Positions 1 to 11,608 of a stretch of 64,000 bases of DNA are shown here, piece after piece. The notes beneath the pieces were generated by a model, which was not told the DNA's origin, did not search any database, and worked only from the letters and a program-made list of their open reading frames with translations. A program made the position numbers and the translations under genes. The DNA comes from Anthoceros angustus (Eukaryota; Streptophyta; Anthocerotopsida; Anthocerotales; Anthocerotaceae): contig VJWM01000025.1 of NCBI GenBank assembly GCA_010909165.1, positions 558,001-622,000 of the forward strand, given 5' to 3'. Within the stretch, counting starts at the first letter, position 1; every line of letters begins with the position of its first letter.

Positions 1-310
1 GAAACGCCAGGAGAAGACTCCAGATGGAGAGGCAGTTGCAGGAATTGTGGTCGAAGTGGTATTCGCAGGGTTTGAAGATGAGGCGCCGAGAGTTACGCCG
101 CAGCGCCTGAGGTCGTGGATGCGCAGGTGTGCTCGAGGAGGCCGCCGCCCACCGAACAAAACCCGCCAGTCAGGCTAGGATGCCACCTGAGCCTGCGGAG
201 CCAGCCATGGAGTCTAGGCAGCGAGGGTATGGCAACCTCCACTCCGAGAAAACAGCAACCTAGCTGCAGGTTCAGGCTGCGGGCATGCAAAAAACGCATC
301 GGCAAAGGCG

Positions 311-600
311 CTAAGGGTTGAGGGAGCTCATGTGGTCGGCATCGCCATCTCGGGTGTCGTCCGGCGGGTCTACGGAGAGGCCCCTCTCGGAGAGGATGGC
401 TTCAAGCCTGTCGCACGCTCCAGGCTGAGGATCTCACTGTAGATCTGCGGGGACTTGTGCTTGGCTGCAGCGAGCCGCTTGCGCCAATACTCCAGGGCGG
501 CTTCCTTCTCCTCCTCCGTGAGAGCGAGGCCGGGGCTGCTATGTCTGACTCCGGGTTCTCCGAGTCACAGGCAGGTCGATAGGTGCACCACAAGCGCAGG
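311..600 (-). CDS. 3' end of an unidentified minus-strand gene (frameshifted)
   Basis: Reading the minus strand, the stretch downstream of about 600 encodes an acidic, helical segment (TEEEKEAALEYWRKRL followed by AAAKHKSPQIYSEIL). After a +1 shift it continues as DRLEAILSERGLSVDPP and ends in MSSLNP before a TAG at 311-313. A second shift lies near 530, where the upstream reading CDSENPESDIAAPASL is in another frame. The charged, protein-like composition and consistent codon use across the shifts suggest a real C-terminus rather than chance. No domain is recognised. The remainder of the gene, if present, would lie at higher coordinates, but 600-1200 shows no convincing continuation, so this is probably a gene fragment or final exon. 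Confidence 0.3.
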
Positions 601-2309
601 CAGCGGCGGGTTTAGGGCCATGGCCGCTTGCGCCGCTCAGACGCCCGCTCTCGCTCAGTGGCGCTCTCTCGTGCGAGGTGTCCCGTGCAAAGCAATTGTT
701 GATCTCGGTTCCGCAAGGCTCAAGATGGCGGTACGCCTAACTGCTCTTCCAGTGTCGACAGGTGGCGGGGCTCCACGAGCCAGGTGTCGACGAGCACGTT
801 CTCGCAGATGTGTGTTCGAGATCGACGCGCGCGTGATCCGCGCCACATGCCTACCGCATCGCAAGGTTGCGTGTTTGATTGCAAGGCATCGGCATGATTC
901 GGTGAGCTCCTTCCTACAAGCTTGCGCCGCTTCAGAAAACACTGGTGCCATTTGAGATCTCCCGTTTCCTGTGCAGGTTGGTGAGGCTGGGAGATCGAGG
1001 CTGTGGCCTCAAAATAAGGTGTGACGACAGCCACTGTGCTCGCCGTTGGCTTCTGATCCCTCTTGCAGATCAAAGCTTCCAAATTGCTGTATCAAAATGG
1101 ATATTTGGGCTTTGAGCAGAGATTTTGAGAGAATCACCGTGAGGGCCTCGATTCTCGCCGCTTGAACTGTGAGCATCAACTTCGCATCCACGATTGGAGG
1201 ATGATGGTGGTGTTGGTGTCTTGGCAGTGTGTGACCGATTGAATTCCTTTTATGTCGCCTATGATTATGTAAGGTGGTCCTAGAGCTGCTAACGCAAACC
1301 CGGTCGCTTGGATGTAGAGGTGAGAAGCTGATGTTAGGGACCCACCATCAAGGAAAACGCAATTTTGCCCTTCCTCGCCAGTTCGCTTGCGACGAAGCTA
1401 AAGTAGCTTCGCTCCGTTTCTCGATTGCTGTTCGAGGCATTTTCAAATGCCGTTGTTCCGCATAGTTTATCTAGCGATGCATGGAAAATTAGGTTGATCT
1501 AGCATCATTAGGAACAATTTTTCGTGAGGGCTGCTAGACTAATCGTGATGCGCAGTGTGGATGTTTTAGAACACACGCCAGCATCCATATTCGTAGGGTG
1601 CCGACGTGTTTGTAAAACATTTCAACACAAGATCATTACCATAAAATAAATTTTTCGGACTAAAATATATAAGGAGGAGTATAATATCTAAGCAAAAATG
1701 CAAGAGCATTTCTTAGATGCTATACCCTCTCCTGTTGCTCTAAGGACAAAATATTGACTCGATACCATGACAATATTCTAGAGATGCTAGAAGATGCGCA
1801 TAAGAGCAAACTTGTCATAGAGAAAACAAGACAATATATTAAGTGATCAAAAGAGTGTCTTATATACATAAGTTGTTTAACTCTAAGTGACCTTTCATTA
1901 TACAACCCTAATTACTTAACCCGTGACCGTGGTTATATATATACAACCCCAATGGGTCATCCTTGGGTTAACACATCGGCCACTAGTCCGCTGCTCACCA
2001 AATCAAAGAACTCCTCCTCTACATTGAGATCGCTTGCCATTGCTCGTGACTAGTGAAAACGCAATTGTTGAGAACGCCTGTGTGCTCGAGGAGGAGACCA
2101 AGATTGCCTCACTCAACATCATGTATAGATGCCTCTGTCGGACCGCATTGATTATTGACAATTAGGACGGATATCTACTTTGCGGCTACAAATCATGGCG
2201 CTTGAGGATCCTTAAATGCATTCACAGATTAAGTAGAATCGAGGAGCCCGAGATTTTGCAATAGAAATTGAGTTTTGCCAGCGGCAAAACTAGGCATATT
2301 CCATAAAAT
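601..2309. other. Intergenic stretch, no gene recognised
   Basis: The first 600 bases are moderately GC-rich and hold only overlapping short ORFs without recognisable motifs. From about 1450 the sequence becomes AT-rich, with TATATATATA near 1936. I see no LTR pair, tRNA or coding region here. Confidence 0.4.
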
Positions 2310-3339
2310 ATGCTTTATTCTTTGTTTAGCCAGTGTCCTCGCTCGAAACATGGCGGAACGGCTATGCTACGCATCAACCCCAATTTGCGATTCCACCTCA
2401 TTTGGCTACGGCTAGTGGAGATCGTTCACTGTCCGCTCACACTGTGCCATCCACTCCGACTGGAAAGGTGGCGCGAAAATATTGCGAGGAGATGCATATA
2501 GCGGCACCAAAGGTTCACTCAAGTATTTTGGTAACCGTGGTGGTATTCACCACTTCCATATCGGAGGTTCATATCGCGCCGAGGAGTCGGTGGATTTGAG
2601 GATCATTGGCGCTTCATCCTCACCGGTTGTCCGTGATTCAAGAGGAGGGTATCAAGGTAATATGAAGTGTGCTACTTGGCCCATATAATCCATAGTGCGT
2701 GATGCCTCATTGCTACTTGGTTTGTGTTTTGATGGCACTTTACTCAAGAAGCGGAGTAAAGGTGTTGAGCAGACGGCCAACCGCTGAGAAGAAACGGGTT
2801 CGGGAAGGCCGGGCGATTCACAGAGGCCCCTGAACATTGTCACAGTCCGGACTCAAGACCTCCAAGACCCATAGCCAAGGTAATGCACTTTCCTCTCAGA
2901 CCAAGACCAGATAGCCTCAAGCCCCGACCCCACCGCCGTCCGAGTATACTCAGCTGCGATCCGGACTTTTGACCCCGTGGCTTGCCAGCCGGAAAGTGTG
3001 AGAGAGGAACTGTTGCAGGGGTTGCGTAACAATGATGGACACAAAGTGTTCCACAAAGTGTTGCACCGAATTTGCTTAGAAGGAATCAGGCAAACCGTTG
3101 GTTCGAGCATGTCCGGCCGATTGAACCCAAGAGTCGCGAGAGTAGGAGTGGGTCTGGGGCACCGGCTTTCCCGCTAATGCATCTCGAAGCAACCAAGCAT
3201 TGCATTTCTGAAGGAACCCAAGGCATCGAGGAAGCATGTAGTCCAACCCAACAATGCAAATTGAAAGCAACCAACAAGGCAAGCAACTGACATCGCTGCG
3301 GAAGAGGCATCCCAACAATGCTTCTTCAATACCACACAT

Positions 3340-5650
3340 CGATGGGGATCCAGCAGCCGCTTTGCTTCGCCGTGGTGTCCATGATACTACCGCCGGCACC
3401 GGACGTCCTGTTTCACTGTGGCGGACTTGGTGAGCCACTTCCATTTTACTCAAGGTAGTCCGACGGTGTGAGGAGGACGCCCAGACGAACCCGAGGACAC
3501 CGAGGGCTTTATGGATGGCATTCTACCATGTGGAGGACGAAGATGCAGCTTGGAGGAAGTCAAGGTGGGTGGAAGAGGAGGAGGAGAATCAAGAAGAGGC
3601 GATGAGCGATGACCTCGGATATTATCCTGCACGTGATGGTTCACAGCGTCTGGGGCTGCTCGATCGCAGGAGGGTGCAGTGCAGGCCTTCACAAAGGGGA
3701 AATGTGAAGAAAGGGGGAAAGAGGAGAGGCCCTGCAGATGGCAAACACATTCCGGAAAAGGGACAGTGCGGCGGTAGCAGGAAAGCCAAGAAACCCAGGG
3801 CAAGACGGGAGAAGCCTGGAATTGTGGAGGAGGAGGAGGAAGAGGATCCACCGCTGCCAAGGTTTGTGGAGAGAGCTAAGGACAGCGCGGTCGCCACTGA
3901 CGATGATAGGCTCGCTGCCATAAAAGCAGATGCAAGTCGGGACGTCGAAAGGGACGGTATTGCTATCAAGAGAGTCTGGGAGTCTACCTTGAAGTTGCCA
4001 ATCAAGTCGCACTTCAAGATCGTGAGGCCTAAGGTGAGGAAGCCGGATCTCGCGTGGGTAGAGGCTTTGATGCGAAGATGAAACACCGCCCATGGGTAGT
4101 GTGCCGCCAATGGTTGTGGTTGTCGACCCTCGCAGTGTCCTCACAAAGAGAACTTTGACGTTGAGAAGGTGGATGAGGGCTTTACAATTTCTTCGTCTTG
4201 GGAGGGAACCATTCCTTCCGTGCAAGGTCCCGCTCGATCACTCAATGAAGGAAGAGTTCAAGTGGATGGATGCATATGTGCTAGGGACTCACGAGGACGA
4301 GATGAGGATCGTAGCTAGACCACAACACCATCGCAGATGCCGGAAGACATTCACCTTCATGGACAGTGGTACGTTACATCGTAAGTGAGTTGATGCGTGA
4401 GAGCGAAGGGCTTGAAGTGCGATGTAGACTGAAGTCGGATGTATATGCCCGCCAGGCGGGATCCCCAAGTGGGATGCGCAGCATGGTGTTCAGATCACCG
4501 ATGGGGATCCAGCCTTCGCTTTTCCGCGCCCAAGCCGGTGGTGTCCATGATACTACCGGCACCGGACGTCCTGTTTCACTGCGGGCCCAGACTTGGTGAG
4601 CCACTTCCATTTTACTCAAGGTAGTCCGACGGTGTGAGGAGGACGTCCGACAACCCGAGGACACCGAGGGCTTTGGATGGCATTCTACCATGTGGAGGAC
4701 GAAGATGCAGCTTGGAGGAAGTCAAGGTGGGTCGGAAGAGGAGGAGGAGAACTCAAGAAGAGGCGATGAGCGATGACCTCGGATATTATCCTGCACGTGA
4801 TGGTTCACGGGGCTGCCTGGATCGCAGGAGGGTGCAGTGCAGGCCTTCATGGGAAATTTGAAGAAAGGGGAAAGAGGAGAGGCCCCGCAGATGGCAAACA
4901 CATATCTAAAAGGGACAAAGGGCGTAGCAGAAAGCCAAGAAACCTGTGGCAAGACGGGAGAAGCCTCGGAATTGTGGAGGAGGAGGAGGAAGAGGTTCCA
5001 CCACGCCAAGGTTTGTGGAGAGAGCTAAGGATGCCGCCATCGATGATGATAGGCTCACGCCATAAAAGCGATGCAAGTCGGGACGCCGAAAGGGACGGAA
5101 TTGCTATCAAGAGAGTCTGGGAGTCTACCTTGAAGTTGCCAATCAAGTGTTGCAGAACCCCCGAAGATCTGTGAGGGCCTAAGGTGAGGAAGCTGGATCT
5201 CGCGTGGGTAGAGGCTTTGATGCAGAAGATGAAACACTGCCCCTGGGTAGCTGGTGTGCTGCCAATGGTTGTGGTTGTCGACCGCAGTGTCCTGACAAAG
5301 AGAACTTTGACGTTGAGAAGGTGATGAGGGCTTTACAATTTCTTCGTTTGGGAGGGAACCATTCCTTCCAAGGTCCCGCTCGATCTACCCAATGAAGGAA
5401 GAGTTCAAGTGGATGGATGCATATGTGCTAGGGACTCATCGAGGACGAGATGAGGATCGTAGCTACGCATCACAACACCATCGCAGATGCCGGAAGACAT
5501 TCACCTTCATGGATGGTACGTTACATCGTAAGTGAGTTGATGCGTGAGAGCGAAGGGCTTGAAGTGCGATGTAGACTGAAGCTGGATGTATATGCCCGCC
5601 AGGCGATCCCCAAGTGGGATGCGCATGGCCCCAAGGTTCAGATCACCGAT
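3340..5650. repeat. 1.15-kb direct tandem duplication
   Basis: Copy 1 is about 3340-4498 and copy 2 about 4499-5650. Both run from GATGGGGATCCAGC through ACGTCCTGTTTCACTG, CCACTTCCATTTTACTCAAG and GGTACGTTACATCGTAAGTG to CAGATCACCGAT. Order and orientation are identical. The copies differ by many 1-8 base indels and few substitutions. At the internal junction the end of one copy (ATCACCGAT) and the start of the next (CATCGATGGGG) share CGAT. Confidence 0.92.
3515..4081 (+). CDS. Unidentified acidic/basic low-complexity ORF (duplicated)
   Basis: A 188-codon reading frame begins MAFYHVEDEDAAW, has glutamate-rich tracts (EEEEENQEEAMSDD, then EEEEEED), a basic middle and a more ordered C-terminal part (ERDGIAIKRVWESTLKLPIK). 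The second duplication copy at about 4670-5220 carries the same coding content broken by indels. No domain is recognised. It could be a transposon accessory or linker segment like the acidic linkers of plant hAT transposases, but nothing diagnostic is visible. The start is simply the first ATG, and the upstream region gives no promoter evidence. Confidence 0.22.
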   Translation: MAFYHVEDEDAAWRKSRWVEEEEENQEEAMSDDLGYYPARDGSQRLGLLDRRRVQCRPSQRGNVKKGGKRRGPADGKHIPEKGQCGGSRKAKKPRARREKPGIVEEEEEEDPPLPRFVERAKDSAVATDDDRLAAIKADASRDVERDGIAIKRVWESTLKLPIKSHFKIVRPKVRKPDLAWVEALMRR

Positions 5651-8586
5651 CGGTGGACAACCGGACACTTGATTATCGCGTGGCGAAGGTTGATGAAGAA
5701 GTGTGGAGGTATGTGGACGAGATATTTGAGAAGTGGGAATGTAAGCGCTGAACAAATAGATGCGCCGAGCCCTAGCCGCCAAACAAACAAAGGCTGAGGG
5801 AAGACAAGGCCAATCACTGCCTGCGAGACCTTGTAGTCATAGAGGTTAAAGATGCGGATGTGCCAGTGAGAGTGTGGAAGTGCTTTCAAGGGATTGAACA
5901 TTCGGCAGCAACAACAATTTGAAGACAGATGCATGAAGGTCTTGTCTGGGAAATGAGTTTACGCAAATGCGTGATTGGGTGGAGAAAGCCAAAAATCGAA
6001 CCTCATTCACGCTACACTTGCGAAGAACCCGAATTGTAGACGCTTTGAGCAGTTAGGAGCGTATCCTCAATACAGCACTGTGGACCAGATCAGCAACTTC
6101 CAACCGGCTTTCAAAAATATGGTAAGTGTGAACCCGAGCAAGTATGGAATGTCCACACCGGACGGCCGGTGCTTGTCATATGTTTGATTTCTAAGTATGC
6201 TGGTGGGCATCCGATTTGTTTTACTGGGCGCACTGAACGCTTGCGGCCCATGTACACTCCCATATGCCCATGAACACTCATGGTTGATGGTTTTTGCCTT
6301 GGTGCAGAGCCAATGCTTGCCTAACGTGGAGTGCACTCGAGAGTTTCAAGGAACATGTGTTGAAGGCCAAAGCATGGAAGATTATGGCGATGAGCAGCTG
6401 AGCTGCCGGAGACCTCCCGATAAGTTGAAGACGATCGAGATGCTTCCGGAGATCATGCGTGATAGGAATAATATGTGGTAACATCGTGAGAATGGCTCGC
6501 TTTTGTGGAACCCCGTCCGCTTGCCCTGCTCCTATTGGACTTGCCACGAGGGTTGCATCCGGATGCCAACTCCAAGGAGTATGACACGCGATTCACCGAT
6601 GAGTTTGAAAATATCATATTGCAATGTGGCATCACGACATCGAGGTATTTCGCGGCCGTGGTATTTCATTCCCGATGACATGTCCATGGTACGGAGGTTT
6701 TGCTTGCAGCTTGTAAAGGAGTGTCACTGCTTCCGCACAAAACTAATGTGAAAGCGTTGCAATGCATGTCAGATGATGCAGGGATTATATCACCACGGGC
6801 TGGATCGTTGAAGGATTGTGTGCCACAACATTTCACTCACGCCTTCAATGTATGAATGATGGCACAGGTTGACAACCCGCTTTGAGGAGAAGGTCATGGA
6901 ACATAAGTGTTATAACACAGATGATAGGGTAGTTTCCATACCGAAGCCTATCGTTGTTGAGGAAGTTGATGGAGCCGCATACGCGTGGAAGGCGAGTGGG
7001 TCCCGGATGGGTGTGCGCTGGATCGTGTATGGTAGCCGCCTCGCGGACGCAACGTGATATCGTGAGACGAGATCCCAGCAGCTCAATTCATGGACCTCCG
7101 CCTCAATACTTTAGAGAACTGCCAAGCGAGGAGGAAGAGTTGGGAGAGGTTGAAGGCTACGCGGGGCCTAAGACGTTCACCAAAGAACCGATGATGAACA
7201 ATGTGGCAAGGGGCCGGGGCTGTTTTGTGGATCTCAAGCGCCACGCAATCGGAAAGCATTCTACACCCAGAGGTGTGACAGATCCTTCCATGTCTTGTGC
7301 TGTGGGCGGTGTGGCGACAGTTGCAGTTGACAAAGGTAATAGGGAGCCTGGGGCTAACAGTGGCGAGTTTTGGGCACAGGAACATAGTGCTACAGCTCTC
7401 GGGGGCGGCGATGGACAAGGTCACCTTCCCTTGGACACGACCACTAAGGACTATGATCCATTGGTTCACTCCCCTACCATGGATAGGCTGCACAGCCCGG
7501 AAAAACCTGGGGCATATGAACCTAATGTTTGTGAATCTCGGATCACCGGGTGGGCGATTGGTAATGCCCGCAACTGCTCGGTTCGACTCAAAGATCGCTG
7601 GTGAGACGACGCATGGAGAGGTGTCCGCCACTGGTGAGCACAAACACCGGACAACCGGTGTTGAGGCTGGATCAGAGTTGTCGCTGTCCGGTTGTGTCCT
7701 GGTGATGACCGTCAACCCGAGTGCATGTTCTCGTGTGCTTGTTTTCAGCTGGATTGCAAGCATACGATTTTGCGCTTTGTTCTTTGTCGCCATTGAATGT
7801 TGAGGCGTGATGCTACCATAGCGGGCCCATGATCACCCTTGCAATAAGAACCCTGCCCCGCTTTCGCCATAACCCGTAAAATAGCCTGAAAACTGCCGAC
7901 TGTCAAACTCCTCCCACATTCCGCGTATTGACATCATGGCATTTACAAACTACCAGCAGCACTGGCTGCTACCTGATGGCTATACGCACTGAAGCATTGA
8001 GCATGTTAGGCCAGTGGGCATGGATTATGTCGCTTAGCAGGTGAGGTTCAGAAATGACGTTCAACACATCCAAACGTCGGTGCCTCAGGGGACTTTCGAG
8101 AGCACGCTGGAGAATGCAAGCCGCACGGCCTCCGTACTTTCATGTCATGTTTCGCAACATAGAAATGACTGCCACTATCCAGGGCAACCCAACACTTGAC
8201 TTGCGCTGGAGTCGAAGTTCACTGATGAAGCCGCATTCACCGGATATCCACGGTCATAGAATTACAGTGATGCGGCATCCACCTTTTGTTGTTTACCGTT
8301 CATGCATGCAACCCTTCAAACCCGTTATGTCGTCATTTTGAAATTCATGATGTCCATATGACTACATGGCTTGTTACATTTGGTTTCCATCTTCGACTGT
8401 AACCATTTTGTGGTGGGTAATTAGGGGATTGTGTTACCTTAAAAAAAAACCATAATAGGTAAAACCCTCAAAAAACATGGTTTCATTCTTCACTTCGGAC
8501 TTTCACACTTAACGTTTTGGCCAAAGTTTTGAAAACGTGACAAAGCCCGGTTTTCCATCGTCAAACCCCAAATTTCACACCCTCAA

Positions 8587-8614
8587 AAGTAGAGACGAGG
8601 AGTCGTCTCTACTT
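8587..8614. repeat. Perfect 12-bp hairpin
   Basis: AAGTAGAGACGA is followed by GGAG and then TCGTCTCTACTT: a perfect 12-bp stem with a 4-base loop. It sits between the unassigned block and the first recognisable copia coding sequence, so it may mark an element junction. Confidence 0.8.
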
Positions 8615-8619
8615 CTTAG

Positions 8620-10280
8620 GAGACCTTGTTTCTAGAGCCTTTAGCACCAGCACATGATCCCATAGAAGAATCCTTGGACGAACAACCACTACGTCGTTCA
8701 GAACGGGTAAGAAAACCCATCAATGAGTGGAAGTGGAGAGGTGAGTTTGTTGCTTCCACTTCTCAAGACATAGCACTTAGTATAGCAGCTTCCCTAGGAG
8801 AACCAGCCACCTATAGAGAAGCTATTGACGGTCCGAATCTTCCCGGAAGAAGGCCATAGAATGTGAATACAAGTCCTTACTTCAAAATAATACTTGGAAG
8901 CTAGTGCCTTTACCTGCTGGTAGGAAACCCATAGCATGTAAATGGGTCTTCAAAAAGAAACTCAACACCGATGGCACCATAGGGAGGTATAAAGCTCGCC
9001 TTGTGACCAAAGGTTATAGTCAAGTGCCTGGCCTAGATTACAATGAAACTTTCTCGCCTGTTGTCAAATCCACCTCCATCAGAATCCTCCTAGCCGTTGC
9101 TGCCCACTACAATCTTCTAGTGCACCAACTTGACGTGAAAACTGCCTTTTTGAATGGACTCTTAGAAGAAGACATTTATATGTCTCAACCAGAAGGATTT
9201 GAGGTGGACAATGACAGAGTATGCAAGTTACTAAAAACTTTGTAAGGCCTCAAGCAGTCCTCTCGTGCTTGGAATGAGGTTTTCCATGAATTGCTGATGG
9301 AGCTTGGTTTCATATGTTTGGATGCTGACAATAGTGTCTACCTATTATGTGATGGAGCTGACTTCCTTATTTTGGCAGTCTATGTTGATGATAATATCCT
9401 TCTCAGCACTTCTGCTAGCTTGATGAATAAGGTTAAGCAAGTTCTACTTTCTAGATTCGAAATGACAGATCTAGGAGAGCTCACTTTCTCTTTAGGGGTC
9501 CAGTTCCACTTCAACAACAAAGATAGTACTATAGATATACATCAAGAGCACTTTGTGCACCAGCTCTTGCAGAGGTTCAATATGGCGGATGCTCCATCTC
9601 TACCCCCATGAGTGTAGGAGAGAAAGCTCTCATTGGCAATGTCCTAGTTTAGAAGCGAAAAACTTGAAATGGCTACTAAGCCATATAGGCGGTATGGGGT
9701 CACTCATTTACTTGTCAAACCGGACCCGACCGATATAACGAGAGTCGAGGTATCGCCCGGTTCTAGAAAACCAGCCTTGCTCAATCGGACGGCAGTGAAG
9801 AGGATTTTTCGATATTTGAAAGGTACTTCAAGGAAGGGATTGCGGTTTAGTAGGCATAAGGATGGTCTTCAACTCACGACCCTCTGCGATGCGTGGTGAC
9901 CAGACACGGAAGAGTGTGGCAAAGATATTGTATGTTTCTTGGAGCATCTCCGATATCTTGGTCTTCTAAGAAGCTGAACACCATCTATCTATCATCTACG
10001 GAGGCAGGGTATGGGGCCATGTTGAGCTGCCAAGGAAATTTTATGGGTCGAAGTTTCTTGGCAGCCTACGACAACTCCAACCAGGCCCTACTCAATTGTG
10101 GTGCGACAACCACCTATTGCCTTGTCCAAAAATCACATATTTCATGCGAGATCAAAACACATAGAGATCTCTCATCATTTTATAAGCGGTTGTGGACGAA
10201 GGAGGTAAGTGTGTCTTATGTTCCTACAAGTGAAAATCTGAGACTTGCTTACGAAGGCCTTGACCAAGACAGTTCATGAG
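8620..10280 (+). pseudogene. Ty1/copia pol fragment (reverse transcriptase and RNase H), decayed
   Basis: The fragment begins in the copia pre-RT linker (LRRSERVRKPINEW) and runs through the RT domain: KPIACKWVFKKKLNTDGT, RYKARLVTKGYSQ, QLDVKTAFLNGLLEEDIYM and the intact catalytic LAVYVDD near 9380. The RNase H part follows (KRIFRYLKGTSRKGLR, then ISWSSKKLNTIYLSSTEAGY) and ends near 10280. In the conserved YGLKQ motif the tyrosine codon is replaced by TAA at 9243-9245. Further frameshifts occur near 8850, 9610 and 9900. Gag, protease and integrase are absent upstream, so this is a 5'-truncated dead copy. The order RT then RNase H after integrase is the copia arrangement. Its own 3' end is supplied by the LTR at 10790-11020. 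Confidence 0.9.
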
Positions 10281-10789
10281 AAACATGTCATTGCTATAGG
10301 TGTGTGTGATATTCCTTCAGTAGAAAAGGAGGGAAAAGCTCACTAGAATTTTCCTACTCTTGTCACCCAGTGGGAGCTGATCACTAGAATTTCCCTTCTC
10401 TTCTCACTGGTTGTTTTGAGTCCTTTTTGTACCTTGCTGCACCTCAGCCTTTAGAGTTTCCCTGTAAGTACACAGATTCTTGTACATTTGAGACAACAAA
10501 GGCCACTATGGAGCTTGAAGTCCAATCATGTAGAAGAGGATTGGAGCAATGACGAACATACTGGTGACTGCACCGAACCTGGAGGAGCGCAAGCGCAAGA
10601 CTGTGAAGATGTTCTCTTTCTATTAATGTTTTCCTTCAGCATGTGTGGTACAGAATGAGTCTTGGTGCACATGTGATTATGAACTCAAGCATGAGGAATC
10701 ATTCCTTTTTAGCTTAAGGGCTTAAATGCCATTAGCTACAAGTTCTAGTATGTACAGTTCTATTCCAAATGCTCACTAAGTGGGAGTAT
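10281..10789 (+). other. 3' untranslated part of the copia element, with polypurine tract
   Basis: No coding sequence is visible. The last bases before the LTR read AAGTGGGAGTAT, matching the usual copia polypurine primer site directly before the 3' LTR. Confidence 0.65.
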
Positions 10790-11020
10790 TGGGATTTACA
10801 TTCTGGTAATCATGCAGTTGAAGCATGTTACAAATGTAGTTCCGGTAGTTAGCATTTCCAGTTAGAACAGTTAGAACAGTTACCACTCCTATGCTATTTA
10901 AGAACATGATGTTACCTTACTTGATAATCAATGACAAATCTGTTCTTCTGTAGATTCTGTGCTCTCTCTTGCCATCTCCTGTGATCCACAGATAGCAGAA
11001 TGCAGCTATCGCTAATAGCA
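10790..11020 (+). mobile_element. 3' LTR of the left copia element
   Basis: The putative LTR starts TGGGATTTAC just after the polypurine tract and ends TAATAGCA, giving TG...CA ends and about 231 bp. It contains a TATA-like CTATTTAAGAAC near 10890. The 5' LTR was not found, so the boundary rests on the tract, the TG/CA ends and the abrupt start of the 10.7-kb array unit four bases later. Confidence 0.6.
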
Positions 11021-11608
11021 TTAGTTTTCGCTTTGCGCAGCACACATTTAAATAAGGAGGGAACTTTGGAACGCAGCAGTTTGGGTAGCGGCGAGGAGGC
11101 ACCTTCCAAGCAGTCAAAAGAGAGCGAGGGGGTGGGAAATTGTTTTGTTCAGGCTTGCATTGCAATGGGCACGCAGATTTGTTCTCCCATGATTCTATCA
11201 CGGCACCTCTCCAGACACAGACAAGGCAAGGCAGTTGCCCATCACTACGTCATCCAGACCCCTTCGTCAGCGAATGCAGCGCGCAGGCCTTCAGAAGACA
11301 AGCAAAGAGAACAGGGTCAGCCAGAGTCAGCTCCTCCAGACAGGCGTCATGCTTGTCTTCTAATGAAGGTGATAGCGGCCATACGAATTCACAAACCCCG
11401 GTGACGTAGTTTCGCTCTGAAGTGCCGCTGATCGAGAGCAGGACGGCCATCAGCGCACGGCAGGTGGGACTTCTTAGCTCTTAGAGCAGCTCAGACTCTT
11501 GACAATTTTTGCAAGATCCTCGAGGATGGAGTTGGTTTGGAAGTTTGCGGAAACCTCCATGGAACCTGCTGCTACTGCCAGAGCTTGGGCGCTCCAGGGA
11601 ACCTGCTG

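Larger units (their letters stand above)
2310..8586. mobile_element. Unassigned decayed DNA, probably transposon-derived
   Basis: This 6.3-kb block holds many short plus-strand ORFs (for example 2333-2599, 3515-4081, 6869-7057 and 6954-7604) but no domain I can name. A segment near 2480-2560 (GNRGGIHHFHIGGSY) weakly recalls the BED-type zinc fingers of plant hAT elements; this is only a suggestion. The block includes a 1.15-kb tandem duplication and scattered CCGGACGTCC-type sites (near 3400, 4562 and 4643) like those in the 52226-54409 insertion. The short ORFs, duplication and neighbouring retroelement favour mobile DNA. I could not define ends, terminal repeats or a superfamily. Confidence 0.3.

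Noticed and set aside
2333-2688. hAT transposase BED domain
   Set aside because: GNRGGIHHF is suggestive, but the C-X2-C and H ligands are not in order and no downstream dimerisation domain is visible.
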